From positions 3,224,001 through 3,288,000 of the forward strand of contig JARFIW010000108.1 in the NCBI GenBank assembly GCA_036346225.1: 64,000 nucleotides of DNA. Reading direction: 5' to 3'. The position numbers were made by a program, and so were the translations under genes. This DNA comes from Platerodrilus igneus. Taxonomy: Eukaryota; Arthropoda; Insecta; Coleoptera; Lycidae. Positions 32,702 through 42,983 of this stretch are shown piece after piece; positions within the stretch are counted from its first letter, which is position 1; every line of letters begins with the position of its first letter. Under the pieces are notes generated by a model. It did no database searches. It saw only the letters and a program-made list of their open reading frames with translations, and was not told the DNA's origin.

Positions 32702-33850
32702 AATTGGCGGATCCAGAATATAATAGACCTAATCAAGTACAATTACTTTTAGGGCAGGTATATTTTGGGCGTTGCTCTCCACGGGCCAAATTAAGTTAGG
32801 CAGTAACAAGCCTATTTTGCAAAAACCATGTTAGGTTGGATATTATCAGGTCAACTATTAGAAAATAAACATAATAGTGAAAACACCTTGCAGTGCAATT
32901 TTAGCTCGAATCTTCATGAGCAGTTTAAGAAGTTTTGGGAACTGGAGGAACCAGTTATGCCTTCTAGTTTTGAATCTAAGGAGGACCAAATGTGTGAACT
33001 ACATTTTGTAAGTACTTTCACAAAGGACGTTCATGGCAGGTTTATAGTGTCTATTCCTTTTAAAAATTTCCTGAAGAATTAGGGAATCTAAATCAGTGGC
33101 TCTTAAACGTTTTCTATCGTTAGAAAGGAAGTTTTCAAAAAATGAGTTTTTGAAGCAAGAGTATGTAAAATTTATGAAGGAATATGAGGCGTTGGGTCGT
33201 ATGACAAAAATAAGTGAGATGGTTTCACATAAAGGTCCCACCTATTTTTGCCACATCATGCTGTGTTAAAAGAGGCAGTTTGACCTCAAAAATTCGTGTA
33301 GTTTTGATGGTTCTGCGCGTACCAGTTCAGGTTTATCATTAAACGACTTACAAATGGTAGGTCCGGTTTTGCAGGATGATTTGTTATCAATTTTGTTAAG
33401 ATTTAGAATTCATTCAGTGGTTTTAACTGCAGATATTGCTAAAATGTACCGTCAGGTTCTAATTAAACCCGAAGAAAGGTATTTACAACAAATTTTTGGA
33501 GGAGGACGTACTAGAGCCTATAAAATATATACTTTAAATACGGTAACATACGGTACAGCATCAGGGTCTTTTTAGCAATTCGTGCATTGCAACAAATCGG
33601 GCATGAATGTAAAGAGACAAATCCAGAAGTTTCCAAAGTCATTTTGAATTCATTTTACGTAGATGATTTGTTAATGGGTACCAATTCTGTAAAGAGGCAT
33701 TAGAGATTCAAAAGGGATTAGTGGAAGTCCTAAGAACAGGAAGTTTGAACTCAGAAAGTGGAATTCAAACGAGCGTTCTATTCTAGAGCATATTAAAATC
33801 AGGAATCCTTCTGAGGATATTTAGAAATTGGCAGTTCGGAAAGCACAAAA
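32702..33850 (+). pseudogene. BEL reverse transcriptase
   Basis: The domain is spread over several frames: MLGWILSGQLLENKHNSENT (about 32828), ALKRFLSLERKFSKNEFLKQ (about 33095), FDGSARTSSGLSLNDLQMVG (about 33301), VVLTADIAKMYRQVLIKPEE (about 33418) and FYVDDLLMG (about 33655), which holds the catalytic YVDD. These are the standard RT blocks of BEL/Pao elements, including the DIxxMF/Y first-aspartate block. Frame changes near 33080, 33260, 33575, 33690 and 33750 break it. All catalytic aspartates I looked for are still encoded. Confidence 0.9.
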
Positions 33851-33853
33851 ACT

Positions 33854-34860
33854 TTGGGATTATTTTGGTCATCAAACGGCGATTATTTAACATATAGAGT
33901 GAAGCAAATTAGTTCTGCAAAGTTTATTTCAAAAAGAAGTATTCTGTCTGATATTGCACAGATTTTCGATCCGCTGGGATTACTAACACCATGTATCATC
34001 ATAGCAAAAATGATAATGCAAAAATTGTGGCAATATAAATTGAGTTGGGATGAATCTATTCCTGCAGAATTGCATACAAAGTGGAAAAACTTTCGGGATA
34101 ATCTCTCGAATGTAAACAAAGCTCGTTTACCAAGACAAGTTACAATTTCGAACAGTGTCGAAATTGAATTGCATGGATTTTCAGACGCAGCGCAACATGC
34201 CTATGCTGCAGCTGTGTATATCAGATCAGTTGATGGAAATGGAAATACTCTAGTTAGGTTATTATGCGCAAAAACTAAAGTATCTCCTCTAAAGGTAATT
34301 ACAATCCCTAGGTTAGAATTGTGTGGTGCACTGATTTTGAGTCAATTGGTTGATAAGGTTATTAAAGTATTAGATTTAAAGATTGATAAATGTTTTATTG
34401 GTGTGATTCAGAAATCGTACTTTCGTGGATCAAGAGCGAACCAAGTCGCTTAAAAACATTTGTCGCAAATAGAATAACTCAGATTCAATCATTAACAAAC
34501 GTAAACGATTGGTTATATGTTAATTCAAAAGATAATCCTGCGGATTTAGCTTCTCGTGGTGTTGCTCCAGAAAAAATCTTAAATCAAGATATTTGGTGGT
34601 CTGGTCCATTTTGGCTTTCTTTTCCGCAGTGTGAGTGGCCTATAAAACAAATTTCATTATTGCAAAATAACCAGGAGTTACTAGAGGTAAAGGGTGTAAC
34701 TTGTTTGCTAGTAAACGAACTATTCATGTCATTTAAGAATTTTTCTACATTTAATAAGGCTAAACGCATAATGGCATATTGTAGTAGGTTCATATGTAAT
34801 ATAAGGTTAGGAGCTGTAAACAAAACATTGGGCCTCTTACCGTGTAAGAGCTTCTAGAAG
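33854..34860 (+). pseudogene. BEL RNase H and connection domain
   Basis: The frame at 33854-34453 reads FISKRSILSDIAQIFDPLGL, then IELHGFSDAAQHAYAAAVYI and VITIPRLELCGALILSQLVD, the RNase H signature of Pao elements. After a shift near 34395 the next frame gives FYWCDSEIVLSWIKSEPSRL, then NRITQIQSL and NSKDNPADLASRGVAPEKIL. DNPADLASRG is a diagnostic BEL/Pao block with the last catalytic aspartate. One frameshift separates the two halves. It acts with RT to remove RNA during cDNA synthesis. Confidence 0.9.
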
Positions 34861-34949
34861 CCGAAGTTATTTTAGTAAAATTGGCGCAACAAGAAGTATA
34901 TGCCCAAGAAATTTCAAAATTAAAACAAAATTGTCAGTCTCAAATACGA

Positions 34950-36218
34950 GCAAACTAGTGTCATTAAATCCTTTTATAGATGCGAAAGGGCTACTAAGAG
35001 TAGGTGGAAGATTAGATTCCTCATTGTATAGTTACGATAAAAGCACCCAATAATATTGCCTAACAAGCATGTATTAACTAAATTAATAATGTTTGATTAT
35101 CACATCTCATTACTGCATTCTGGCGCGCAAACATTGTTAGCTTCTATGCGTGAGAAGTATTGGCCTATTAATGGTAAAAATCAAGCCAAAGGTATTGTGA
35201 GATCATGTGTTAAGTGCTTCAGAGTTAGACCCAAGGAATAAAATATTTAATGGGCAATTTACCTGCGGCTAGAGTAAAACAAGCGTATCCGTTTGAAAAT
35301 TGCGGAGTAGATTATGCCGGTCCATTTGAACTACGAACTCACAAAGGTCGAGGGTATAAGTCTTACAAGGCATATGTGTGTTTATTTGTTTGCATGGCAA
35401 CCAAAGCCGTTCATTTAGAGGTCGTGACCGATTTAACCACGGAAGCTTTCATAGCCACACTAAGGCGCTTTTCTGGTCGTAGAGGCAAACCCTCACACAT
35501 TTATAGTGACAATGGCACCAATTTTGTGGGTGCAAATAGGGAATTGTAAGAGCTGGCTGAATATTTATCAAATGAAATTACTCAAAATCAATTAAATGAA
35601 AAATCAGCAACTTTAGGTATTACTTGGCATTTTATTCCTGCACGTTCACCAAATTTTGGGGGCATTTGGGAGGCTGGGGTAAAGTCCACTAAATCACATT
35701 TAGTTAGAGTTTTAGGTAATGTTTCCTTAACTTATGAATTTTTTCTACAGTCCTAGTACAAATAGAAGCGGTGCTTAACTCCCGACCTCTATCCTCATTA
35801 TCTGATGATCCAAACGATCCAGATCCTTTAACACCCGCTCATTTTTAATTGGTCGAAAATTAACGACGGTGCCTGATCCGAGCCTATCACACATTAGCGA
35901 AAACCGTTTAAATCTGTATCAGCAGATGCAAACAATGGTTCAGCATTTTGGCGTCGCTGGTCAACTGAATATATTTCTGAGCTGCAGCAGCGACAAAAAT
36001 GGCGTCAAGTAGGACAGCATTCAATCAAGGTTGGTGATATGGTAGTGATTAAAGATGATAAAACTCCTCCCCTTCAATGGAATATGGGAAGGATTGCTGA
36101 AGTGTTTCCTGGTAAAGACGCTATTGTTCGCGTTGTTTCAGTGCGAACCAATCATGGTGTTGTAAAGGTTTCATTGGCTAAGATTTGTATTTTGCCTATC
36201 AAGGACAATTTGCCTTGA
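34950..36218 (+). pseudogene. BEL integrase and DUF5641-like C-terminus
   Basis: The zinc domain at 35056-35241 shows HISLLHSGAQTLLASMREKY and CVKCF (HHCC type). The core at 35250-35549 has the first catalytic aspartate in CGVDYAGPF and the second in YSDNGTNFVGA. The glutamate lies in NFGGIWEAGVKS (about 35655-35690), reached through a premature stop at 35547. The C-terminal stretch WRRWSTEYISELQQRQKWR to KICILPIKDNLP, ending at 36218, is DUF5641-like, as in other BEL/Pao integrases. Stops near 35240, 35547 and 35755 break it. The enzyme normally joins the cDNA ends to host DNA. Confidence 0.9.
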
Positions 36219-36317
36219 ACATGTATTTTACTTATATACAACATGCATATTTGTTCTCAATTATGTATTAATATTGTTTTTTCTTGTTTCTTTTTTGATA
36301 CGTTCAATACTTAAGTT

Positions 36318-36335
36318 TTTGGGGTGGGGTCAGTA
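36318..36335 (+). other. BEL polypurine tract region
   Basis: TTGGGGTGGGGTCAGTA lies directly before the 3' LTR (36336). The G-rich run is the likely plus-strand primer site, although it ends a few bases short of the LTR. Confidence 0.6.
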
Positions 36336-36590
36336 TGTTACAGCTAGAAACTGTACTTTATTGCATTGTATCTTATTATTGTAAAAGAAGGTAAATTTAG
36401 TTTCATACCTGCATAAGGGTTGGGGTAAACGGGGAACAAAACGCTCTCTCTTTCCTCAAGTAGTGTTAAGCAGAACGCGATGGTAACAGCATCTCGTTGT
36501 GGAGATGCCATTGTATACGTTAAAGTAATAAATAAAAAATTATCCTTAGAATTGCCTTTTATTGCTAAAGGTCGCTAAGATAATACTACA
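36336..36590 (+). repeat. BEL 3' LTR
   Basis: It is identical by eye to the 5' LTR over 255 bases and is followed by GAAGT at 36591-36595. Confidence 0.95.
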
Positions 36591-36595
36591 GAAGT

Positions 36596-38815
36596 TATTT
36601 AAAAATAACTGTGTTCAATAAAAATTATTGCAGAATATTGCAAATGTTATAAAGTGTTTTGCATTATTTGATTTTTTCAGATTCTGAGAAATCGTAACTA
36701 GACCTGCATGTTGTAAATTAGGGTTATTTTAGGGCTTCAAATTGTCTTCAAATCGTGTTCAAATTTTATGTAATTTTAATTAACTCTATTTGACTTAATT
36801 CTACTCCATTTAAATTCGTTGCAAGTTAGTCTTTTTTTGCTCTGTGTTGGAGGTTGTGTGTAATTATATTCAAGAAACAATCACGTCGTGAAGATAGTCT
36901 GGTAGTGGTTCAGAAGAGGAATATATCCGTATCTAAGGTGCAATTAGATATCTAGTGTTTGAAATTTAAAAGTATTGAGAACTGGCGAGTTGGGAATTAT
37001 TTCAAGACACCAGAGATCGAAGGTTTAACATTTGTGATTTTTTATGTAAAGGACTGAAGATATTCAAATCCGCATTTGGTATTTCACTAGAATTGCTTTT
37101 TGAATAAAATAATACAATACCTTCACCAAATCTAAGTTAAAAACTAATTTGGAAGGAATTCAATCTCCGTAGAATTTGCTCTAGTAGATTTTAATTCAAG
37201 TTGATTAAATATTGACCAAGATATGAACCAAACTCAAGATTTGGGGATGCTATTTGAAGTATTAATTGGAGGATTTAGGGTAATAATTGAAGTAATAATT
37301 GAATCTCTAAAACAAGCCAATTATCTAAAGTAATCTAAAGTAAACAGGTCTACTTACGATTTTTAAAATCGGCAAAAAATCAAACTAACTGAACAGCACT
37401 TTAAAGCTTTCGCTATACTAGGCACTTATTTTTATAGAATTGAGTCCTTTTCAAATTGCTTCACGTGTTCGTAGTACAACAGAAATAATTATTTTAAAGT
37501 TACGCTAGCCATATATATATTGCTATATGCTATGGATGCTTCTTTAAGCTGCCCAAACGTTGGGAGTCAATAAATATTCTATGGATGTTGCAAAGTAGTA
37601 TGTGTAAGCTTTGGCGTTGGGCGTCATGAAATATGCTATGGATGCTGACTTAAACTGTCGTGACCAAAAAGATGCAATGATTATTAATTGAAAAGATAAA
37701 AATGCTATAATGTGGATTCTTACCTGAATATGCCCGAATTCTCTTTCCAGCACATCGATAAATATGTTCTACACTTTACGGAAATGAAATGAAACATAGA
37801 AATCTCAACATTACAGTTACAATTTAAAAAAATTTTGCATGAACAATCCTCGATACATTCAAAACTTCTACGCACATTATCTAAGTAATTTACTTTCACG
37901 CGCAGGTATAAAGGAAGCTTATAAATGCAATTTACAACTTAAGTTTAGAAAGAAATAATATTTCATCACTACTACACGTTAATACAATATTTACCTAATC
38001 CTTGTTAATAATTAGAAAAGCCTAAAACTTTTCATATGTAGGTGAAAACAAAGATGTATAATTTAAATATTCTCCCATTTCCCTTCAGGATGACTGATCA
38101 GCAAGGTTGAACGGTTTTGTAAGAGTCAAACCACCTCGAGATCTGACCTCAAAATTTCTAAAAAAATTATCCACTCACAAGCAATTTTCCATACGCAAAA
38201 AACTTATACTTGCTTAATCTACTTAATAATAACAAAAATTGTCCCTCTAATAGTTTAAAACAAAGTTATACTACGTTTTGGATCGTCAAATTTTTGCTGG
38301 TATGCATATCTTCATTACAACTTGTTTTCGATTATAATTGTTATCTAAATATTGTTTCCATTTAGAATTAACTGCATCGAAAAATTCCTGGTTTCATTTT
38401 TTTAGATTTTCATTTTAATTAGTCTTCATATGTACTTTTATTGTAATTCATTAAAATGCCAGGCGACCTTGTACCAAGTTCAATTACCGTTTATATTGGA
38501 GCAATAAAATGCGTCGTTAGTGCGCTCCATAAAAAAGGATTCAGTAACTATCTATGAATGGGCGAATGTTGAATGACTTATGTTGAATTAATATTGCTCA
38601 TTATCTACCGACTTTATGTAATAAAATTTTAAATACGTCTTCGTTGTCGAACGTCCTAATTACGTTCTAGGAGGTCTGACTCATTCCATAATGTAATAAT
38701 TAATTGTAATTTTGTGTGTTCTTATTTTTAATGGTCTGTCAGTTTAAGATTAATTAATTAATTAATTAAGATTTATTAAAATAAACCAATCAGTATAAAA
38801 GAGTAAGTGTATGTC
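36596..38815. other. AT-rich unassigned region with a short tandem repeat
   Basis: No supported gene. Around 37515-37660 three degenerate copies of a ~55-65-base unit (GCTATGGATGCTTCTTTAAG-like, with GTTGGGCGTCA/GTTGGGAGTCA) form a short tandem repeat. A (TTAA)n run lies near 38750-38769. Confidence 0.45.
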
Positions 38816-39818
38816 TGTCCAACATTTTTAACAAAGGTACCTCACACCTGTAGAGCGATAATATCGCTTAGCAACAACGAACAATAGTTCTACAATGTTA
38901 CGTAACTACACCAAACGTTGATACGGAATATGACATTGACACACACAAAAGAAAACGAGTTGCATACCTGTAGGTGCCCAGATACCTACCTTGCAATCCG
39001 TCGGGGTGAGTCAGCACAGCAACGCCACGGTAGTCAGGATCCATTCACCCTGCCATCGTAACTACAGCAGCGATCAACAGACAAAAGCAGCTGGTCTACA
39101 AACAAAAGCAGTTGGTCTACAGAAAGAAAAAACCCATTTGGCCTCTAGCTAAAAAGAGAATCTGATTAGAATGGTTACGCGCGGGGAGACTCGCAAGACA
39201 CCTTCTAGTTGTCGAACAGAAAAAAACAAACTTGCATTGCTTTTGAAATACGGTGACCAATAATGTAGAAAATATTTTACAAGCTGTAGAATCAAATTTA
39301 ACAATGGTTCGACTAACACGAATTCGAACTGCTAACCCTCGCTTATCGAAGTGCGTTTGAAACTGGAAAACCCGGGTTTTGTCGGGTAGTGCGCGACCTT
39401 ATTTCAATCAGTCTTTACATCGGAACAATAGAGAAAATTATTATATGCGGTCGTAATGTATACCAAGATAGCTGGTACCTAAATCAGGATATAAACTATT
39501 TAATTGTAGCATAAACTTGTCGTTTCGAAATAAATAAGTTCAAAATAAAAATTTGTAGAAAGCGTATTTATTATTAATTATGTTGAAGGATTTAACAGAT
39601 TACCGGATACCTAAAACAAGGCATAGACTATTTAATTTATCGAATAAATTTTCGTTTTAAAAACAAAAGGGATTTGAGTTGAGGAATTTATTTGAGAGCG
39701 TATTTATTATTAATTATGTTAAAGGATTTAACCGTAGCAACGGAATTTATTCGAGCGGGTATTGAATTAACCAGGGGAAAAATAGGGTAATTAATTTATG
39801 CTGAAAATAAACGTAACA
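38816..39818 (-). repeat. LTR-like repeat, copy B
   Basis: On the minus strand it starts TGTTACGTTTATTTTC and ends ATGTTGGACA. It is the inverted counterpart of copy A (20717-22020) over ~1 kb, without the 404-base insertion. Relative to A it has about 46 extra bases (ACTCGTTTTCTTTTGTGTGT and on) near its end. The empty insertion site is at 39461-39480. No matching flanking duplication is seen. Its minus-strand start abuts the gag fragment beginning at 39821, but no polypurine tract separates them. Confidence 0.7.
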
Positions 39819-39820
39819 AG

Positions 39821-40460
39821 CTAGCTGCAAGTCATTAATTCGAAGCATGGTTTGTAAGGGTGGTGGAGGCACAGTCTGGGTGAGAGTGAATAAGCAGGGT
39901 GAGCAGAAGGAGGAGTAGAATAGGTTGTAGAACTAGAGACGGAAGAAAGTTTGTTCGAAGTTATATTTGCCGAAGAAAAGTAGGATTTGATAGTAGGAGG
40001 AGAATGACCTAGATGTGGTACCGAAGAGAACGTAGAATTAGAGGCAGTAGAAGTTTGGTTCGTAAAGCTGAGAACAGAAGTGGAAGTATGATTCGAAGAT
40101 CTAGTTGTAGTAGGATGACAGTCTGGACAGTTGCGGCGAGAAACTCCCTTATATCCGCAACCAGAATAGTGGAGTACTTTAGAACGAGTACAACGTGTCG
40201 AAACATGACCATGTTTGTCGCAATTAAAGCAGATGACCTGACCAGTAGAAGCAAAACTAGGAGGAAGAACAGTAGAAAGAACGAAAGGAATATCGGAGCT
40301 ACCCGTAGGCGTTAGGAGAAATCTTAACAACTCGGTCATGTGAAGCAAAAGTATTTTCCTCAATAGTAGCAAACTGATAAGCAAAATCCGGGGGGTTCAA
40401 AATGTTGAATCAGTAAATTAGACAACGACTTCCAGTCAAAAAACTTATTACCACGATACC
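39821..40460 (-). pseudogene. Gypsy-type gag, zinc-knuckle end
   Basis: The 187-codon minus-strand frame (40384-39821) contains CFNCDKHGHVSTRC, a perfect CX2CX4HX4C knuckle. A second, degraded one follows (YSGCGYKGVSRRNC). A long Ser/Thr-rich tail then ends at a stop next to copy B of the LTR-like repeat. The preceding frame to about 40460 reads VFELKALLWYRGNKFFDWKS and LLIQHFEPP, the middle of a Gypsy capsid. The RNA-binding part looks intact, but protease and pol are absent. Confidence 0.75.
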
Positions 40461-40727
40461 AAAGTAACGCTTTCAACTCAAACACATCTACTGCAAACTC
40501 AAATAACTGCAATTCTGACACTGGTGAGTTTGTCGGAGTTCTTCGATCCGTCCCAAAAAATCATGTACGTTAAGAGTGTTTGGGTTACCAGAAAATTTCA
40601 AATTCCACTCCCACACAGGAACACCTTGGTAGGAAGCCGAAAAAGGAGTAGCAACTGACTTAGGCACTATAGCAGGGGCTGATTCCGGTTCAGCAGTAAT
40701 AGTATGTTGGTCGTGACTAGGTGACAC
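40461..40727 (-). pseudogene. Gypsy-type gag, capsid N-terminal part
   Basis: The minus-strand frame reads VPVWEWNLKFSGNPNTLNVH and DFLGRIEELRQTHQ, the start of a Gypsy capsid (W.FSG...L..FL.RIEEL). It leads into the KALLW region downstream. A frameshift or stop lies near 40490. Confidence 0.75.
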
Positions 40728-40746
40728 GGAATTATCGGCCAGAATC

Positions 40747-40989
40747 TTATGCAGGTTCTAACTTCAGACATTCGTCCTTTAACTCTTGTAAGGAGCGGAC
40801 TGTAGGCAAATAGGTTCTATAAAATGGATCAAGGTTACGAAGCAAAACGGACCATTGAACATCTTCACTAAAAGAACCATAGTTCCCAAACAGGCCGGTC
40901 ATACTCGCGAAATAATTGGTAATGCTTTCGGATGACTTCTGCCGTCTCTTACAGATCATATTAAACACCACCAACCTATGATCAGTCAT
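40747..40989 (-). pseudogene. Gypsy-type gag, capsid C-terminal part (displaced upstream)
   Basis: An 80-codon frame reads SESITNYFASMTGLFGNYGS and LLRNLDPFYRTYLPTVRSLQ, ending ELKDECLKLEPA. In intact members this block follows the capsid N-terminal half and precedes the zinc knuckles. Here it lies upstream of the N-terminal half on the same strand, so the capsid is permuted. That implies a tandem duplication followed by loss, or a template switch. Confidence 0.7.
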
Positions 40990-41662
40990 TTTTAGTAAGA
41001 ATAAAAAAAAGAAATTGGGAGAAAGAAACTAAGTAAAGGCTAACCGTAACTCGACAAAAGCTCAAGAAAATAAATGATTGCTAGTACAGGACAATTTAAA
41101 ACATCCTATGTATAAACTTCAGGAACACCAATGGAAGCGACACAACAAAATAGAAATTAGAATAGGGCTGTAGAATAAAAGAAAAATCTGAGGAAAAAAA
41201 ACTAACTCTAGACTTGACGGGTAGAACAAAATATACAGAGAGGGAAGCAAGAAAAAGAAACATCTTGGGCGCCAGCGTTTTCAATGGACTAGGATTACTG
41301 ACGAAAACACAAGTCCAATAATCTGAAATTAACCAACCAATAATATATAATATAATAACTAAAACTTAAGAAGATAGAACTCACACAGTCAATAAAGAAA
41401 AGAAATAACTACAATTTCGAGCGTAAGGCACGAAAACATAAGTGGTATCAGGCGAGAAAAAGATCATGTAGTAGGGCGCAAACAAAAAATCAGGTCAGAA
41501 GCAAAACTAAAGTTGGGTCAGAAATTAAGCGGAACCAAATCGGAACTCAAATTAACGAAAACCCAAAATCGAAGCAAAAAAAAATTAACTACAACAAACT
41601 CGAAGCCAAGAATTAACTAAAACAAACCAATTCGAAGTAACCGTTAACTAAAACAATATCGG
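40990..41662. other. A-rich non-coding leader of the gag fragment
   Basis: On the plus strand it is rich in A and poor in T. It probably corresponds to the untranslated region between primer site and gag of the minus-strand element. No gene is visible. Confidence 0.4.
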
Positions 41663-41681
41663 AGTCCCATGTTGGGCGCCA
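41663..41681 (-). other. Primer-binding site of the gag element
   Basis: The minus strand reads TGGCGCCCAACATGGGACT, a well-known Gypsy/retrovirus-like tRNA primer site form. It lies ~670 bases upstream of gag. The LTR should end a few bases beyond, at about 41682-41697. No matching second LTR was found in the window. Confidence 0.7.
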
Positions 41682-41689
41682 AAATTAAT

Positions 41690-42617
41690 GCTACGTGCAT
41701 TGACGTAGCCTAACAAAAAAAGGAAGAAGAAAGAAAATACAGAAATTGACCGGGCTCATTCGGTGAGTGGCCGAGGTATAATACATACAAAAATTGAAGA
41801 AGGCCTGGTATAAAAATACACGCACTCATTCATTAAAACCACACGCAACACAAAAAAAATTATAATTAAACCAAAAAAACATGTTATATCAGGACAGTAG
41901 TACCAAAAACAAATGAAAACAAAAATAAGTAGTAATCACAATATGCACGTCAGGAAGAACCAAGAAACAATCAATTCTTAACATAGCGAGCTGCCGTTTT
42001 TAGGTATCTACCTCCACATTAATTAACAAAGAAAGAAAAACAAATCCCAACTCTAAAAACCCCAGTTCTAAATCGTCATAAATTAAATATATACAGTCGT
42101 TACAATTTCAATCATACGTGTCAACGCCCCTCCGGTACAGATGAAACTCATTTTAGAACCACAAGGTGTAATCATCCAACAAAACGGAAATATATTGGTT
42201 CAACCAGTTCATGAAACCCATACAAAAAAAAATAGTGGATAAACATTCACCCACGTGTCGAGTATGTTGGATTTATCGCACCTTTTTTAGGGCCGCAGCG
42301 GGGCAGTAGGGTCTAGGACCACGCAGTTGGTGCCATATAAAAAGGGTCGGCCATCGCCTCCTCAATTAGGTCCAATGTAACAAGTAGGCCTATCCACCGC
42401 AAGAAGCTAGAATGGTTATAGGTGAAATTAATTTAATGTCGTCGAAAAGTATATATTTGTAAAACGAGCATTACCTACCACGCTGTATTGCGTGCGCAAA
42501 ATCCTCTCGAAGAAAACGGAAACAGCAAAAATATAACGACTGTTTTTGTCGTGTACAAGGAAAAGCAAGTGAATATTAATTGGTTTAACTAAATAATAAG
42601 AGTTTAAAAAGTAATAT
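41690..42617. other. Possible 5' LTR of the gag element, unpaired
   Basis: The sequence beyond the primer site begins TGCTACGTGCATTGACG on the plus strand. It cannot be confirmed as an LTR without a partner. It includes a GC-richer stretch with a TATA box at 42280-42365. Confidence 0.35.
42336..42365 (+). promoter_or_regulatory. Candidate core promoter (TATA plus initiator-like)
   Basis: TATAAAAAG at 42336-42344 lies in a locally GC-rich island. CTCAATT, about 29 bases downstream, has initiator-like spacing. It points away from the neighbouring minus-strand gag. No open frame follows it, so it may be a relic or chance. Confidence 0.3.
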
Positions 42618-42983
42618 TGTGTTATCAAACGATTAGAAACTGGAAAACACGGTTTTATCGGATAGTACGCAACCTTAGTTCGACGAGTTTTTAGATGGAA
42701 ATCACGTAAGAATCAATTATACACGGTCGTACTGTATAACCAGTTAACGGATACCTAAAACAAGGTACTGACTATTTAATTATAGCATAAACTTTACGTT
42801 TTAAATCAACTAGATTTGAGTTAAAAGTTAATGTAAAGCGGGTTTATGATGAACAGGTAAAATAGATAGGATGTTGATGAAGGATTTAAGAATAGCAACG
42901 GAATCGATTTAATAAAATTATTATAAAGCGGCTTATGAATTAACAAGGGAAAAAAGGGTATTTAATTTATCCCGAAAATAAAC
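42618..42983 (-). repeat. LTR-like repeat, copy C (partial)
   Basis: It matches the TGTTACG-end half of copy B (about 39340-39818), including ACTGGAAAAC, GGTCGTACTGTAT-like, CCTAAAACAAGG and AAAATAAACGTAACA. It is more diverged and lacks the other end. The 404-base insertion is absent here too. Confidence 0.7.

Larger units (their letters stand above)
30221..36590 (+). mobile_element. Full-length BEL/Pao LTR retrotransposon
   Basis: A 6370-base element with two 255-base LTRs, GAAGT target duplication, primer site and all domains in BEL/Pao order: gag, zinc knuckle, protease, RT, RNase H, integrase and a C-terminal DUF5641-like domain. The LTRs look identical over all 255 bases, which implies recent insertion. 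Yet the coding part is cut by about ten or more single-base frameshifts and stops. Most look like single-base deletions next to short runs. Either the RNA came from an already defective copy, or the assembly carries indel errors. Confidence 0.95.

Noticed and set aside
41690..42617. Definite 5' LTR for the minus-strand gag element
   Set aside because: The primer site is convincing, but no second copy of this sequence occurs in the window, so boundaries cannot be set.
38816..42983. Copies B and C as the 3' and 5' LTRs of the gag element between them
   Set aside because: There is no polypurine tract next to B. The primer site at 41663-41681 is not adjacent to C, and the sequence beside it does not match the LTR-like ends.
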